Source of the DNA: Bacteroidota bacterium
Lineage (GTDB): Bacteria; Bacteroidota; Bacteroidia; AKYH767-A; OLB10
Direction: 5' to 3'
NCBI GenBank assembly: GCA_016714535.1
Contig: JADKDR010000002.1
Span: 564,417 to 628,416 of the forward strand
Length of the DNA stretch: 64,000 nt
Shown here: piece by piece, positions 1 through 8,925 of the stretch
How positions within the stretch are numbered: position 1 is the stretch's first letter
How the letters are laid out: each line of letters opens with the position of its first letter
Position numbers and translations under genes: made by a program
The notes under the pieces: generated by a model
What the model was told of the DNA's origin: nothing
What the model saw: the letters and a program-made list of their open reading frames with translations, nothing else
Databases searched by the model: none

Positions 1-783
1 GAAGGTGGTATGAATATAGAGGATTTTGCACATAACACACCTCATTTGATTTTCAAAGAAGAAGTTGACCCTTCTGTTGGCCTTCAATCATTTCAGGCAC
101 GTAATATTGCTTTCAACCTTGGCCTCAGCGGCAACGCTTTTAAGGAAATGGTAAAATTTGTGGTGGCACTTTACAATTGTTATGTGCAAACAGATTCTGC
201 CATGTTCGAAATAAATCCTCTTTTCAAAACCAGTGACGATAAAATAATTGCAGTAGATGCTAAAGTATCTTTGGATGATAACGGATTGTTTCGTCACCCA
301 AGTTACGAAGCGCTGCGCGATAAAATGGAAGAAGACCCAACAGAAGTAGAAGCAAGCGAAAACGAACTGAACTATGTGAAGTTGGATGGTAATGTGGGCT
401 GTATGGTAAATGGTGCCGGACTTGCCATGGCCACTATGGATATTATAAAACTTGCCGGTGGCGACCCTGCCAACTTTTTGGATGTAGGTGGTACAGCAAA
501 TGCAGCACGTGTAGAAAAAGCATTTCGTATTATTTTGAATGACCCAAATGTAAAAGCCATTCTGGTTAATATTTTTGGTGGTATAGTTCGGTGCGACCGC
601 GTAGCACAAGGCATAGTAGATGCGTACAAAAACATTGGTGAAATAAAAGTACCAATCATCATACGCCTTCAAGGAACAAATGCGGAAGAAGCAAAAAAAA
701 TAATTGACGAAAGCGGGCTCAAAGTTTACTCAGCAATTCAATTAAAAGAAGCAGCCGATTTGGTTGCAAAAGTGTTTGCATAA
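1..783 (+). CDS. sucC: Succinyl-CoA synthetase (ADP-forming) beta subunit, C-terminal part
   Basis: The reading frame is already open at base 1 (Glu-Gly-Gly before the first Met), so the start lies upstream and only about 260 C-terminal residues are present. The enzyme makes ATP or GTP and succinate from succinyl-CoA in the TCA cycle, as a heterodimer with SucD. The sequence contains the end of the ATP-grasp domain (EINPLF, with the Mg-binding Asn/Asp region around VDAKV) followed by the ligase domain, with the typical NGAGLAMATMD, GGDPANFLDVGG and LVNIFGGIVRCD blocks and a closing RLQGTNAEEAKKI. All of these are hallmarks of SucC. Nothing is missing at the 3' end. The next gene follows after 30 bases without a clear terminator. 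Confidence 0.95.
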   Translation, partial: EGGMNIEDFAHNTPHLIFKEEVDPSVGLQSFQARNIAFNLGLSGNAFKEMVKFVVALYNCYVQTDSAMFEINPLFKTSDDKIIAVDAKVSLDDNGLFRHPSYEALRDKMEEDPTEVEASENELNYVKLDGNVGCMVNGAGLAMATMDIIKLAGGDPANFLDVGGTANAARVEKAFRIILNDPNVKAILVNIFGGIVRCDRVAQGIVDAYKNIGEIKVPIIIRLQGTNAEEAKKIIDESGLKVYSAIQLKEAADLVAKVFA

Positions 784-813
784 TCTTTTTTTCAAAATTC
801 ATAATTTAAAAAA

Positions 814-1707
814 ATGGCTGCTTTAAAATCACTATCGACCAAAGACAATTTTCTGGGCATTGAAGAAAAAAAATATTACGACTACTCATCATCTAAGTAT
901 GTAATACAACAAGTGCCTTACGAACATACATCCTCGTATTTGGCAGGCAGTGCTAAAGGACCGGGTGCAATGGTTAAGGCTTCGCAATTTGTAGAATTGT
1001 ATGACGAGGAATTGGGCATCGAAACGTTTCGCAAATGTGGCATTGCAACTTTACCTCCATTGGATTTTAAAAATAAAGTAGATGCCAAAGCGGTAGATTA
1101 TATTGAGCAAGAAACGACACGGTTGCTCAACGATAAAAAATATATTGTGTCGCTTGGTGCCGAACATACAGTTACTTATGGTTTTGTGAGAGCACATTCA
1201 GCAAAATATAAAAACCTGAGTGTGTTGCAAATAGATGCACACAGCGATTTACGCGATACTTATCACAACAATAAATATTCGCACGCAAGTGTAATGCATC
1301 GTGTGCACGATATGTGCTTGAATCTTGTGCAGATAGGTATTAGGGCTCAGTGCATAGAAGAAGCAGAACTGATAAAAAAATCGAAAAACATTCACACGTA
1401 TTATGCCCATGATGTGCGCAGCAATAAAAACTGGATGAAGAATGCTGTGAAAGATTTAACCGAAAATGTTTACCTTACAATTGATGCCGATGGCTTCGAT
1501 CCTTCGATAATGCCGGCTGTTGGTACAGCAGAACCCCGCGGTTTGTTTTGGGAAGAAACTTTAACCTTTTTAAAGAAAGTTATAAAAACAAAAAATGTTG
1601 TCGGCTTCGATATTGTTGAATGCGCACCTATGAAAGGGACTATTTTGAGTGAATATACTTTAGCAAAATTGGCTTACAGACTTATAGGCTATTTGGAAAC
1701 CAAATAA
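814..1707 (+). CDS. speB: Agmatinase/arginase-family ureohydrolase
   Basis: 297 residues, full length for the ureohydrolase family. The manganese-binding motifs are in order: GAEHT (about residue 115), DAHSDLR (about 142) and DADGFDPS (about 225). PAVGTAEPRG follows and is the usual substrate-loop region. The family hydrolyses a guanidino group to release urea. GAEHT with DAHSDLR and SHASVMHR fits agmatinase (agmatine to putrescine plus urea) better than arginase, but the exact substrate cannot be read from sequence. It is a cytosolic enzyme. It begins 30 bases after sucC and ends at a strong terminator, so it may be read through from the sucC transcript. The gene symbol is a family-level assignment. 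Confidence 0.85.
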   Translation: MAALKSLSTKDNFLGIEEKKYYDYSSSKYVIQQVPYEHTSSYLAGSAKGPGAMVKASQFVELYDEELGIETFRKCGIATLPPLDFKNKVDAKAVDYIEQETTRLLNDKKYIVSLGAEHTVTYGFVRAHSAKYKNLSVLQIDAHSDLRDTYHNNKYSHASVMHRVHDMCLNLVQIGIRAQCIEEAELIKKSKNIHTYYAHDVRSNKNWMKNAVKDLTENVYLTIDADGFDPSIMPAVGTAEPRGLFWEETLTFLKKVIKTKNVVGFDIVECAPMKGTILSEYTLAKLAYRLIGYLETK

Positions 1708-1709
1708 AA

Positions 1710-1742
1710 AAAGGCAACAAATAATTTGCTGCCTTTCTTTTT
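1710..1742 (+). terminator. Rho-independent terminator after the agmatinase gene
   Basis: Inverted repeat AAAGGCA-ACAAA / TTTG-C-TGCCTTT with a three-base loop and one A:C mismatch, followed by a T-rich run. It begins three bases after the stop codon. Confidence 0.8.
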
Positions 1743-1759
1743 TTCTTCAATACTGAAAT

Positions 1760-2405
1760 TTATTGTTTATCCATTTTTACAAACTTAATTGCTTTGTAAA
1801 TTTCGTTGCCGGCACTTATCCTTATTTCATATACCCCACTTGCCAAATCACCTGCATCGATGTCAAAACCATTTTCGCCAGATTGAACAAACATATTTTC
1901 TTTCCAAACTCCATTTGTCGTTCTCTTTTAAATTTAAAACTATGGCCTCATTAAAATAATTTATTGCTTGTGTGTAATCTTCATCAGCATCGTATAATTG
2001 GCCCAGATTGCTGTACGCCATAGCAGCGATATGTTCATTATGAATGCTGTCTGCTAGTTGTTGTGCTGTCAGATTGTTTTCAAGCGCGGGGCCAAAATTT
2101 CCGGTAACATAATTGCACCACCCTTTTACAATATTGGATAAGGCTATACCCTTGCACCATCTCAAGGCAATAGCAAGTGACTCTGCCTGGGTGGCTAGTT
2201 GTAATGCAGTATCAGGACTTTTGATGGACAACTCGCGGGCAAGCATTTACAATTGCATGACTCGTGTAGTGTCTGCTTTCGAATTAACCAGACATTGTTG
2301 TAATGAATCTATATTTAAATGAGGCCCCAGGGTAGACAGTTGCCCGTAGCATATGTTAGCTACCTGACTAAGCGCAATTACAATTAGTAATCTTTTTTTG
2401 ATCAT
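1760..2405 (-). pseudogene. Remnant: TPR sensor N-terminus joined to a T9SS sorting tail
   Basis: The minus strand starts at 2405 with a signal peptide (MIKKRLLIVIALSQ...ICYGQ), six bases after the response-regulator gene ends. It continues with a helical region and meets an in-frame TAA at about 2247-2249. The same frame then carries TPR-like helices (NYVTGNFGPALENN, AYSNLGQLYDADEDYTQAI). Such periplasmic TPR modules normally precede a histidine kinase in Bacteroidota, and the neighbour is a NarL-type regulator. After about 1930 the TPR frame is lost. A different frame carries FDIDAGDLASGVYEIRIS...KFVKMDKQ and a stop at 1760-1762, which is the end of a T9SS sorting domain. The transmitter part is absent. 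I infer a deletion that fused two unrelated genes, plus a nonsense mutation. A misassembly would look the same. Confidence 0.7.
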
Positions 2406-2411
2406 GTTAAA

Positions 2412-3044
2412 TTACACCATCCTGTTTTGAATAGCTTTTGCTACGGCCTCGCTCTTACTATTGACATGCAATTTTAAATAAACATTTTTTACATGGTAGC
2501 GCAATGTTTCGATACTGATTTGCAATTCGGCAGAGGCCATTTTATAGCTATATCCACGTACAAGCAAAGACAATACATCGTGCTCGCGCGAGGTAAGTCT
2601 TTCTAGTTCTTTCGAATGCATGAAGGGTTGCGAAAAAAGTTTTAGCACTTGCTTGGCTACCGAAGGTGTCATAGGCGCACCGCCTTGGGTTGCTTCACGC
2701 ATCGCATTTACTATTCTTTCGGGCGTAGTACTTTTTAATATGTATCCGCTTGCACCATTACTTACTGCCTGAAACACCCGTTCATTGTCATCGAATACGG
2801 TGAGCATTACAATGCACACTTCGCTACCTGCCGCACGAATAGCCCGCAATCCATTTAGGCCATTTTCTATGGGCATATCAATGTCCATTAATACCAAGTC
2901 GGGGTGATGATGCGCCACAAGATGGGCAGCATTTTTACAATTACTGTATGTGCCACATACCTCCAGCCCATCCGATTGATTTATCAATTCTACCAGACTT
3001 TCTAGAAAGTCTTTGTTATCCTCAAATACTAAAATTCTAATCAT
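2412..3044 (-). CDS. NarL/FixJ-family two-component response regulator
   Basis: 210 residues. The receiver domain spans about 1-120, with the acidic pair Glu8-Asp9, phospho-acceptor Asp54 (LVLMDIDMP), a Thr in VMLT and Lys104 in the YILKS turn. A LuxR-type helix-turn-helix follows at about 148-208 (LTSREHDVLSLL, SAELQISIETLRYHVKNVYLKL). All key residues are present, so the protein looks functional. It is a cytosolic DNA-binding regulator. Its expected partner, a TPR sensor kinase, begins six bases downstream but is wrecked, which leaves the regulator an orphan here. Target genes cannot be inferred. Confidence 0.92.
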   Translation of the reverse strand: MIRILVFEDNKDFLESLVELINQSDGLEVCGTYSNCKNAAHLVAHHHPDLVLMDIDMPIENGLNGLRAIRAAGSEVCIVMLTVFDDNERVFQAVSNGASGYILKSTTPERIVNAMREATQGGAPMTPSVAKQVLKLFSQPFMHSKELERLTSREHDVLSLLVRGYSYKMASAELQISIETLRYHVKNVYLKLHVNSKSEAVAKAIQNRMV

Positions 3045-3610
3045 GATTCAATTAATTTGCTGCAAAATAATGGATAATAAAGAGATATCCATCTCACATA
3101 AATATGTGAGACGATGAAGTGCCTGTTTAAGATTCATCTTATAGACTTCTTAATGCATAATATGCATTCATCATAGTTCGCTGTTATGCCCTTCAAATCG
3201 TGTATTCAAAAAAAATCTGCTAACAAATTCAAAACATAAATTTTTAGCAGGCTCTAAAAGAGCAAAAATTGTACGGATGGAAATCGTTTTTATGAGGCTA
3301 TTAAATTGGTTCCTATGACTCACATCTTCGTAAATTGCAAATATAGACGTGCCTTAAAAGCAGCCCCCAAAATAAAACAACTATTGACTTTCGTAATTTT
3401 TTTTCAAAATAAATTTTGACAAATCTTCTTGTTGGTAATTGAATTTTGTTGCTATATTTGATGCACTGCTATTAATGTTGCAGTTTGCACAAGAAGCAAG
3501 ATGGATTTAGAAAACAAATTCCATATTATACACTTACGCGAATTGGCTCCGATAATAAGGCGCAGACGAAAACACTAGTTCTTTAGATTTAAAACTTAAT
3601 ACCCAAAAAA
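3045..3610. other. 566-base intergenic region between divergent genes
   Basis: AT-rich spacer between the response regulator (minus) and a secreted protein (plus). It holds one good plus-strand promoter (3432-3460). At about 3252-3264 there is a small hairpin GCTCT-AAA-AGAGC with A/T arms. At 3501-3578 there is a 25-codon arginine-ending reading frame, discussed under findings. I see no RNA gene or mobile element. Confidence 0.5.
3432..3460 (+). promoter_or_regulatory. Bacteroidota-type promoter upstream of the 3611 gene
   Basis: TTG at 3432-3434, an 18-base spacer, then TATATTTG at 3453-3460. This matches the -33 TTG / -7 TAnnTTTG consensus of the phylum's primary sigma factor. Transcription would start near 3467 and leave a leader of about 145 bases before the secreted-protein gene. 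Confidence 0.6.
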
Positions 3611-5485
3611 ATGAAAACAATATTATTCGCTTTAATTGCATTAGCCATAACTATATATGTTGATGCACAAAGTATTAATGCCAGGAGCAAACAAGTATTA
3701 GCTAACACAAAAGCTAAGAGCAACCGATTAAAAGAAACACTTTCAACTTCGATGAAAAAAAATCCTGTTGCAATAGCCGGAAAAAAAAAATATGCACCAG
3801 GAGTATTTTCTACCTCAGAGTGGATAGTAGGCCATACAGACTATGATCTTCAAACTAACGGTGCTATTTATCCGCGCATTGTTAATCATATGAATGGAAC
3901 AGTTAGCGCCACATGGACAATAATTCCTGATGGGGCTGCCAGCGCAAGCAGAGGAACAGGTTACAATTATTATGACGGAAGTGCTTGGTACAACAATGTA
4001 AATTCCAGAATAGAAAGTGTGAGGACAGGGTTCCCCAGTTATGTTACAACAGGTGCTGGACGAGAGTTGGTTATTGCCCATTCTTCCTCGCTAGCTAATA
4101 TGAGCATTTATTATAGAGACACTATTGGAATAGGAGTTTGGCAGCCAGTATTAATATCGGGCGCATACACAGTTACATGGTTCAAAGCTGCTGTTGGCGG
4201 TTTTAACGGTACTAACATACATGCTATTTACATTGGATCTAACATTGGCGATTCACTATATTATTTAAACAGCTATGACAATGGAAATACCTGGAGCGCC
4301 ATGTTGAACGTAGTTCCATTAATAAACGGAACTCAGCCTATATGCATAGGAGACAGTTATGCAATCGGTAGTAAGAAATCTAAAGTTGCTATTACTAAAA
4401 CAAAGTCCCTCGAAAATTTGTTTTTATATAAATCGCTTGATAGCGGAATTACATTTACACAAAGTGTGCTAGGCAATTTTTTTCCTGGTGGAAGTTATAA
4501 TCCGGTTGGAAATATTTCTGATTTTAATGGAAATGGAGTAGCTGATACATTCCCCTCTTCAAGCGGTGATGTTTGCTGCGTAATTGATGATTCAGGAGTG
4601 GTACATGTTGCGTGGGGAGTAGTTTATCAATGCGACACAAATCTAGCTGATTACCCCTATGTAATGTTTGAAAGAAGTGGAATAGGATACATAAATGAAA
4701 CCATGACAAGTCCAGTTTACATTGATGGAGTTAGAGATTGGAATGGAAATGGAAAAATTGATTTAAAGAAAGAATTAGACTCACCATGTTCTATAGACGA
4801 TTTGCCATGGGGGCGTTACGGGAATACTTACACCTGTGCATCACCTTCATTAGCAGTAAAAGATACGCAGGTATTCCTTACCTTTCAGGCAATAAACGAA
4901 TTGGCCGATACTAATTATTTTGGCAAATCTTATTTCCAAATATATGCAACAACCTCTGATGATTATGGCAAAACATGGCCTTACAATTTATATAATGTTG
5001 TGACCAACTCGGGTTATATCGACTCTTCAATTGCCGAGTGCGTTCATGCATCGCTCGCCAAAGAAGTAGATAACAATATTTATATGGTGTATCAGCGTGA
5101 TTTTGCTCCGGGAAATTCTTTAGCAAGTGGCGTTTGTGATTTGCAAAATAACGATCCCATGGCTAATTTGAACGAAATAGTGGTAGCCTTTGTACCTACC
5201 ATCGACCTTAGAGTAGGTGCATCTTCATTACTAGATAATAGTAGCAAGTCGCATACGCTAGGCATTTATCCTAATCCTGCTGCCAATATAATTAATTTCA
5301 ATGTTCCTGATGAGCTAATAGGCACGGCAACATTGGAAATTTATAATACAATGGGGCAGTTAACTAATCTTGACTTGTTGAGTGCAAAAAATTATTCAAT
5401 TGCAAAATTGAAAGAAGGAATGTACTATGCTGTAATCAGGCATAGGGCTATAGTTATAAGGGAAAATTTATCAAAAATTAATTAG
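3611..5485 (+). CDS. Secreted sialidase-like (Asp-box) protein with T9SS tail
   Basis: 624 residues. The N-terminal signal peptide is MKTILFALIALAITIYVDAQ. The body is beta-rich and contains Asp-box-like motifs (SYDNGNTW and SDDYGKTW), typical of sialidase-fold propellers. Two calcium-loop-like segments, DFNGNGVAD and DWNGNGKID, are present. The C-terminal ~75 residues form a T9SS type A sorting domain (LGIYPNPAANIINF ... YNTMGQL ... LKEGMYYAVI). The product should be carried across the outer membrane by the type IX system and be released or anchored at the surface. The catalytic Arg triad and Tyr of true sialidases are not evident, so I do not claim enzymatic activity. A promoter lies upstream. 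Confidence 0.8.
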   Translation: MKTILFALIALAITIYVDAQSINARSKQVLANTKAKSNRLKETLSTSMKKNPVAIAGKKKYAPGVFSTSEWIVGHTDYDLQTNGAIYPRIVNHMNGTVSATWTIIPDGAASASRGTGYNYYDGSAWYNNVNSRIESVRTGFPSYVTTGAGRELVIAHSSSLANMSIYYRDTIGIGVWQPVLISGAYTVTWFKAAVGGFNGTNIHAIYIGSNIGDSLYYLNSYDNGNTWSAMLNVVPLINGTQPICIGDSYAIGSKKSKVAITKTKSLENLFLYKSLDSGITFTQSVLGNFFPGGSYNPVGNISDFNGNGVADTFPSSSGDVCCVIDDSGVVHVAWGVVYQCDTNLADYPYVMFERSGIGYINETMTSPVYIDGVRDWNGNGKIDLKKELDSPCSIDDLPWGRYGNTYTCASPSLAVKDTQVFLTFQAINELADTNYFGKSYFQIYATTSDDYGKTWPYNLYNVVTNSGYIDSSIAECVHASLAKEVDNNIYMVYQRDFAPGNSLASGVCDLQNNDPMANLNEIVVAFVPTIDLRVGASSLLDNSSKSHTLGIYPNPAANIINFNVPDELIGTATLEIYNTMGQLTNLDLLSAKNYSIAKLKEGMYYAVIRHRAIVIRENLSKIN

Positions 5486-5588
5486 CAACCCATTTAGCAC
5501 TAGAATAGCAAATAAAAATAATTTCAAACAAATTTTCCGTTGAAAAATTAGTTGATGCTCTTAATTTTTTGAAGAGAAAAAAATCGTC

Positions 5589-5999
5589 TCAGCTTTGCTG
5601 TGGAAATTTACTTTCATCCATAAAGAAAATTTCCCAGGTATGTCCATCAAAATCTTCTATGGTGCGTAGTTGCATAAAGCCGTAGTCCTTCATGGGGTTA
5701 GGTTCTGTTGCCCCTGCTTTTATCGCACTTTCAGCGGTACGGTTCATTTGTTCCGTTCCCTCTTGCGAAAGCGATAGTAATGCCGCAATATTGTTTTTGG
5801 TATCGGCAATTGGCTTGCTGGTAAATGATGAGAAACGATCTTTATGCATCAACATTACAAAAATGCTTTCGCTATAAATCATGCATTTGGCAGTATCGTC
5901 ACTAAATTTTGGATTAATACTAAAACCCATAGCCTCGTAAAGTGATTGCGACTTTGATACATCGGCTACGGGTAAGTTTATAAAAATTTGAGTTGGCAT
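5589..5999 (-). CDS. VOC-family (glyoxalase/bleomycin-resistance-like) protein
   Basis: 136 residues, the usual size of a single-domain vicinal-oxygen-chelate protein. It begins MPTQIFINLPVADVSKSQSLYEAMGF, the classic first beta-alpha-beta module, and ends with DFDGHTWEIFFMD, in which the Glu is a usual metal ligand of the fold. Members bind a metal and act in glyoxalase, dioxygenase or resistance reactions, but this subgroup (PhnB/lactoylglutathione-lyase-like) is rarely assigned. It is predicted to be cytosolic. It sits 48 bases downstream of the sucB stop in the same orientation and may share its transcript. Confidence 0.85.
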   Translation of the reverse strand: MPTQIFINLPVADVSKSQSLYEAMGFSINPKFSDDTAKCMIYSESIFVMLMHKDRFSSFTSKPIADTKNNIAALLSLSQEGTEQMNRTAESAIKAGATEPNPMKDYGFMQLRTIEDFDGHTWEIFFMDESKFPQQS

Positions 6000-6047
6000 G
6001 CGTTAGTTTATTAGAATATTAAATTCTGATTTTCAATTTTCGCTTGC

Positions 6048-7265
6048 CTAGAGGCCTAATAGTTTTTTTGAAGGATCATCGCCAGCAAACATTAGCTTAA
6101 TCGGGTCTTCGAGCATTTGCTTTACTTTCACCAGAAAACCTACGCTTTCTCGTCCATCAATAATGCGGTGATCATAGCTTAAAGCTACATACATAATTGG
6201 GCGTACTTCCACTTTGCCATTAATGGCTACCGGGCGCTCAACAATATTGTGCATGCCAAGTATTGCAGCCTGTGGAGGATTAATAATAGGGGTAGAGAGC
6301 ATGCTGCCAAATACACCACCGTTGGTGATGGTAAAAGTGCCTCCCGTCATTTCTTCAATCGTAATTTTTCCATCGCGTGCCTTCGTTGCTAAGTCCATTA
6401 TTTGCGATTCTATCATTGCAAGTGTAAGTGTTTCTGCATTGCGTATAACCGGTACCATCAATCCTTTTGGTGCACTTACGGCTATGCCTATATCGTAATA
6501 GTTGTGATATTCAATTTCTTCGCCATCAATGTATGCGTTTACAGCGGGATACAATTTTAGCGATTCACATACGGCCTTTGTAAAAAAGGACATAAATCCC
6601 AATCCAACTCCATGCTTTTCTTTAAAGGTGTCTTTGTATTTAGTGCGCAAATTCATGATGGCGCTCATATCTACCTCATTAAAAGTGGTAAGCATGGCGG
6701 TAGTATTTTTTACTGCTACCAAACGTTGCGAAAGTTTCTTTCGCAGCATGCTCATTTTTTCGCGTGTTGCAGTTCGTTCTCCGGTGGTAATAGTAGTATC
6801 GGTAGGTGTATATGACGGTGTGTTTTTTGCCGTGCTGCTTACTATATCTTGCTTGGTAATGCGTCCACCTTTACCAGTGCCGCTCACGCTTTCAACCATA
6901 ATATTTTTTTCGGTGGCAATTTTTCGGGCTGCAGGCGACAATATTTTTTCTGCCTGAACCCCATTCGTTTTTGATTCCTGCTTTGGTGCAGATAGCACCT
7001 GTTCTTTATTTTCTGCTTTTGCCGGTGCTGCTGCTGCGGTATCTATTGTTGCAACCACATTGCCTACTGCAACGGTTTGGCCTTCTTCTACAAGGATGTT
7101 TAATATTCCATTTGCTTCGGCACTTAGGGTAAGTGTAGCTTTATCACTGTCTATCTCTGCAATTTCCTCATCCTTTTCTACATAATCACCGTTTTTTTTA
7201 AGCCAACGTGCTATTTGAACTTCGGTTATACTTTCTCCGGGACTCGGCACTTTCAATTCTAACAT
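6048..7265 (-). CDS. sucB: 2-oxoglutarate dehydrogenase E2 (dihydrolipoamide succinyltransferase)
   Basis: 405 residues with the full E2 layout. A lipoyl domain spans about 1-76, with the lipoylated Lys in DSDKATL. A low-complexity Ala/Lys linker follows. A peripheral-subunit-binding domain lies at about 105-140 (ILSPAARKIATEKNI...GGRITKQDI). The catalytic domain runs from about 170 to the end, with SYDHRIIDGRESVGF carrying the active His and Asp. The single lipoyl domain and the VPSPGESITEVQI start identify SucB rather than the pyruvate or branched-chain E2. The usual partner sucA is not adjacent: the gene upstream encodes a secreted T9SS protein. sucC lies 5 kb away on the other strand. Confidence 0.95.
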   Translation of the reverse strand: MLELKVPSPGESITEVQIARWLKKNGDYVEKDEEIAEIDSDKATLTLSAEANGILNILVEEGQTVAVGNVVATIDTAAAAPAKAENKEQVLSAPKQESKTNGVQAEKILSPAARKIATEKNIMVESVSGTGKGGRITKQDIVSSTAKNTPSYTPTDTTITTGERTATREKMSMLRKKLSQRLVAVKNTTAMLTTFNEVDMSAIMNLRTKYKDTFKEKHGVGLGFMSFFTKAVCESLKLYPAVNAYIDGEEIEYHNYYDIGIAVSAPKGLMVPVIRNAETLTLAMIESQIMDLATKARDGKITIEEMTGGTFTITNGGVFGSMLSTPIINPPQAAILGMHNIVERPVAINGKVEVRPIMYVALSYDHRIIDGRESVGFLVKVKQMLEDPIKLMFAGDDPSKKLLGL

Positions 7266-7311
7266 GATTATTTATCTATAAATTTTTGGTGCGCAAAGGT
7301 GTGCATTTTTA

Positions 7312-8604
7312 TTACTTGGTCACAGTTATTTTTCCTGAAACCAACCGCCCGTTGACCACCGCTTGATAAACATAACTTCCGTTACTAAGGCGCGACACGG
7401 GCATGCTTACATTTCCATTAATACGGATATTTTTTTCGTACACCATTTTACCATTGCCGTCTATCAAAACAATGCGACTTATCTCGTTTTTGGTAGTTGC
7501 ATTAATAAGTAATGATTGCGTATTGCCATCATAATAAATAGCGATGCCCGCTTCGTTAATTTCACTAAAGCCAATACTTACACCGGTAGTTGCAGAAGGC
7601 ACACTGCAATTGTTGCTATCGGTAATTACTATATAATAGCTGCCGGCTACCGTAGGAATAAAAGTAGCATTGGTGCTTAGCACCAATGTAGGATTAAGCA
7701 CATTAAACCAGGCATACGTTACATTGGTTGTATTGCATATGAGTGTATCATTTTGATTTATTATCAAATGTATGGTTGGTAGTTGCAGCTCGGTAATGAA
7801 ATTGGGCATAAGGATGGTATCGCAGCCAGCTGCATTGCATGCAATTAATTGTACATCAAATGAACCGTAATTGTTGTAGCAAATACTTTGAGGATTTTGC
7901 AAAGTTGAGGCAGATGGATTTGCTCCTGTAAATGTCCACAACCACGAAGTTGTATTACCTGAAGATAAATCGGTAAAGTCAATGCATTGCTTATCGCAAA
8001 ATATGGTATCGCTGCTGCCGAAGGCTGCCAGTGGCAAGGCATTTGGCGTATAACCAATACAACAATTGCCGCCACTACTCACATTGTTTACCCCTTGCCA
8101 GCAACCATATTGTGTAAAATGATAGCGCATGGTACCTCCAAAAACCTGCATAAAATAAGCAACTACCTGATCGGGGGTGTTGCATCCTCCTTGATTATTA
8201 ATGGTGTCGCAATCGTAATTGCAAAGAATATTTGGCCACCCGTTTTGCGTTTGAATTGGCGATGGCGGGTAAAATACTATGGTGTCTGTTCCTTGCGGTG
8301 CACCTACAATATTGGTTTGGGTTGGTGTATTGTTGCAATGTTTATTGGTAGTTGTGTAATATCCTGCAAAATGCACTGCCGTAATATTATTTACAAAAGG
8401 GCCTCCAAGGCTGATGGTAACGGGTTCATAGCTGACCACACCAATTTTCAGGTTAGGAATATTTACATCCACATTAATATTGATTTGCCCACCATCGTAG
8501 TTACTGTAAATGATAACATTTCCGGTTGTATCGCAAATCTGACTGTTTGCCTTGTCAAACAGAAGCGCCATAAAGGCAATTAGGAGTAAAGAATATTTAT
8601 TCAT
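7312..8604 (-). CDS. Secreted PKD-like domain protein with T9SS tail
   Basis: 430 residues. It has a signal peptide (MNKYSLLLIAFMALLFDKANSQ) and a Cys-rich N-terminal half of unknown fold. A PKD-like Ig domain follows at about 195-275 (CIDFTDLSSGNTTSWLWTF...NPQSICYNNYGSFDVQLIACN), with a second Ig-like unit to about 345. A T9SS sorting domain ends at SGKITVTK. The WLWTF...YGSFDVQL pattern is the PKD signature. It is predicted to be exported to the surface, with no catalytic site visible. It is transcribed away from the tRNA and ends 46 bases before the sucB start, so it could lie upstream in the same transcript. Confidence 0.8.
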   Translation of the reverse strand: MNKYSLLLIAFMALLFDKANSQICDTTGNVIIYSNYDGGQININVDVNIPNLKIGVVSYEPVTISLGGPFVNNITAVHFAGYYTTTNKHCNNTPTQTNIVGAPQGTDTIVFYPPSPIQTQNGWPNILCNYDCDTINNQGGCNTPDQVVAYFMQVFGGTMRYHFTQYGCWQGVNNVSSGGNCCIGYTPNALPLAAFGSSDTIFCDKQCIDFTDLSSGNTTSWLWTFTGANPSASTLQNPQSICYNNYGSFDVQLIACNAAGCDTILMPNFITELQLPTIHLIINQNDTLICNTTNVTYAWFNVLNPTLVLSTNATFIPTVAGSYYIVITDSNNCSVPSATTGVSIGFSEINEAGIAIYYDGNTQSLLINATTKNEISRIVLIDGNGKMVYEKNIRINGNVSMPVSRLSNGSYVYQAVVNGRLVSGKITVTK

Positions 8605-8742
8605 AAAAAAATCGGTTTAGTTATTTTGGAGCAAATTAATGAAAAAAAACAAAACCAACAATGGTGGACTTTCCTGCAAAAGTAAACAGGCAATCGTTTA
8701 TAAAAAATTACCCAATAAGAAAACAAGTTGATGATTAAAAAA

Positions 8743-8772
8743 TTTGGAGGTTATTAATTTTTGTTACTTTTG
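8743..8772 (+). promoter_or_regulatory. tRNA-Cys promoter
   Basis: TTTG at 8743-8746, an 18-base spacer and TACTTTTG at 8765-8772, an excellent match to -33 TTG / -7 TAnnTTTG. It sits 15 bases before the mature tRNA 5' end. Confidence 0.75.
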
Positions 8773-8787
8773 CGCTCGTTCAAATAA

Positions 8788-8858
8788 GGTCCTGTGGCCG
8801 AGTGGTTAGGCAGAGGTCTGCAAAACCCTGTACAGCGGTTCAAATCCGCTCGGGACCT
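8788..8858 (+). tRNA. tRNA-Cys (anticodon GCA)
   Basis: A 71-base cloverleaf can be folded by eye. The acceptor stem is GGTCCTG/CGGGACC with discriminator T (the U73 identity base of tRNA-Cys). The D-stem is GCC/GGC. The anticodon loop CTGCAAA has GCA at 8820-8822. A 4-base variable loop follows, then a T-stem AGCGG/CCGCT with loop TTCAAAT. CCA is not encoded. The anticodon stem GAGGT/ACCCT has an A:C mismatch and a G:U pair at its outer end, which is unusual. A promoter and a strong terminator flank it, so it is a single-gene unit. Confidence 0.95.
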
Positions 8859-8868
8859 CAACAAAAAC

Positions 8869-8899
8869 AAAAAACCTCCCATGTGGGAGGTTTTTTTTT
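8869..8899 (+). terminator. Rho-independent terminator of tRNA-Cys
   Basis: AACCTCCC-ATG-TGGGAGGTT hairpin, preceded by an A-run and followed by nine T. It may also serve the converging minus-strand gene that ends at 8926. Confidence 0.9.
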
Positions 8900-8925
8900 A
8901 TTGCCTGGTTAAGGGGCAGGTATCT

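Noticed and set aside
7987..8583. 198-codon plus-strand frame opposite the T9SS gene at 7312
   Set aside because: It is a shadow of the PKD-like gene: the minus strand has signal peptide, PKD motif and sorting tail, and this frame has none of these.
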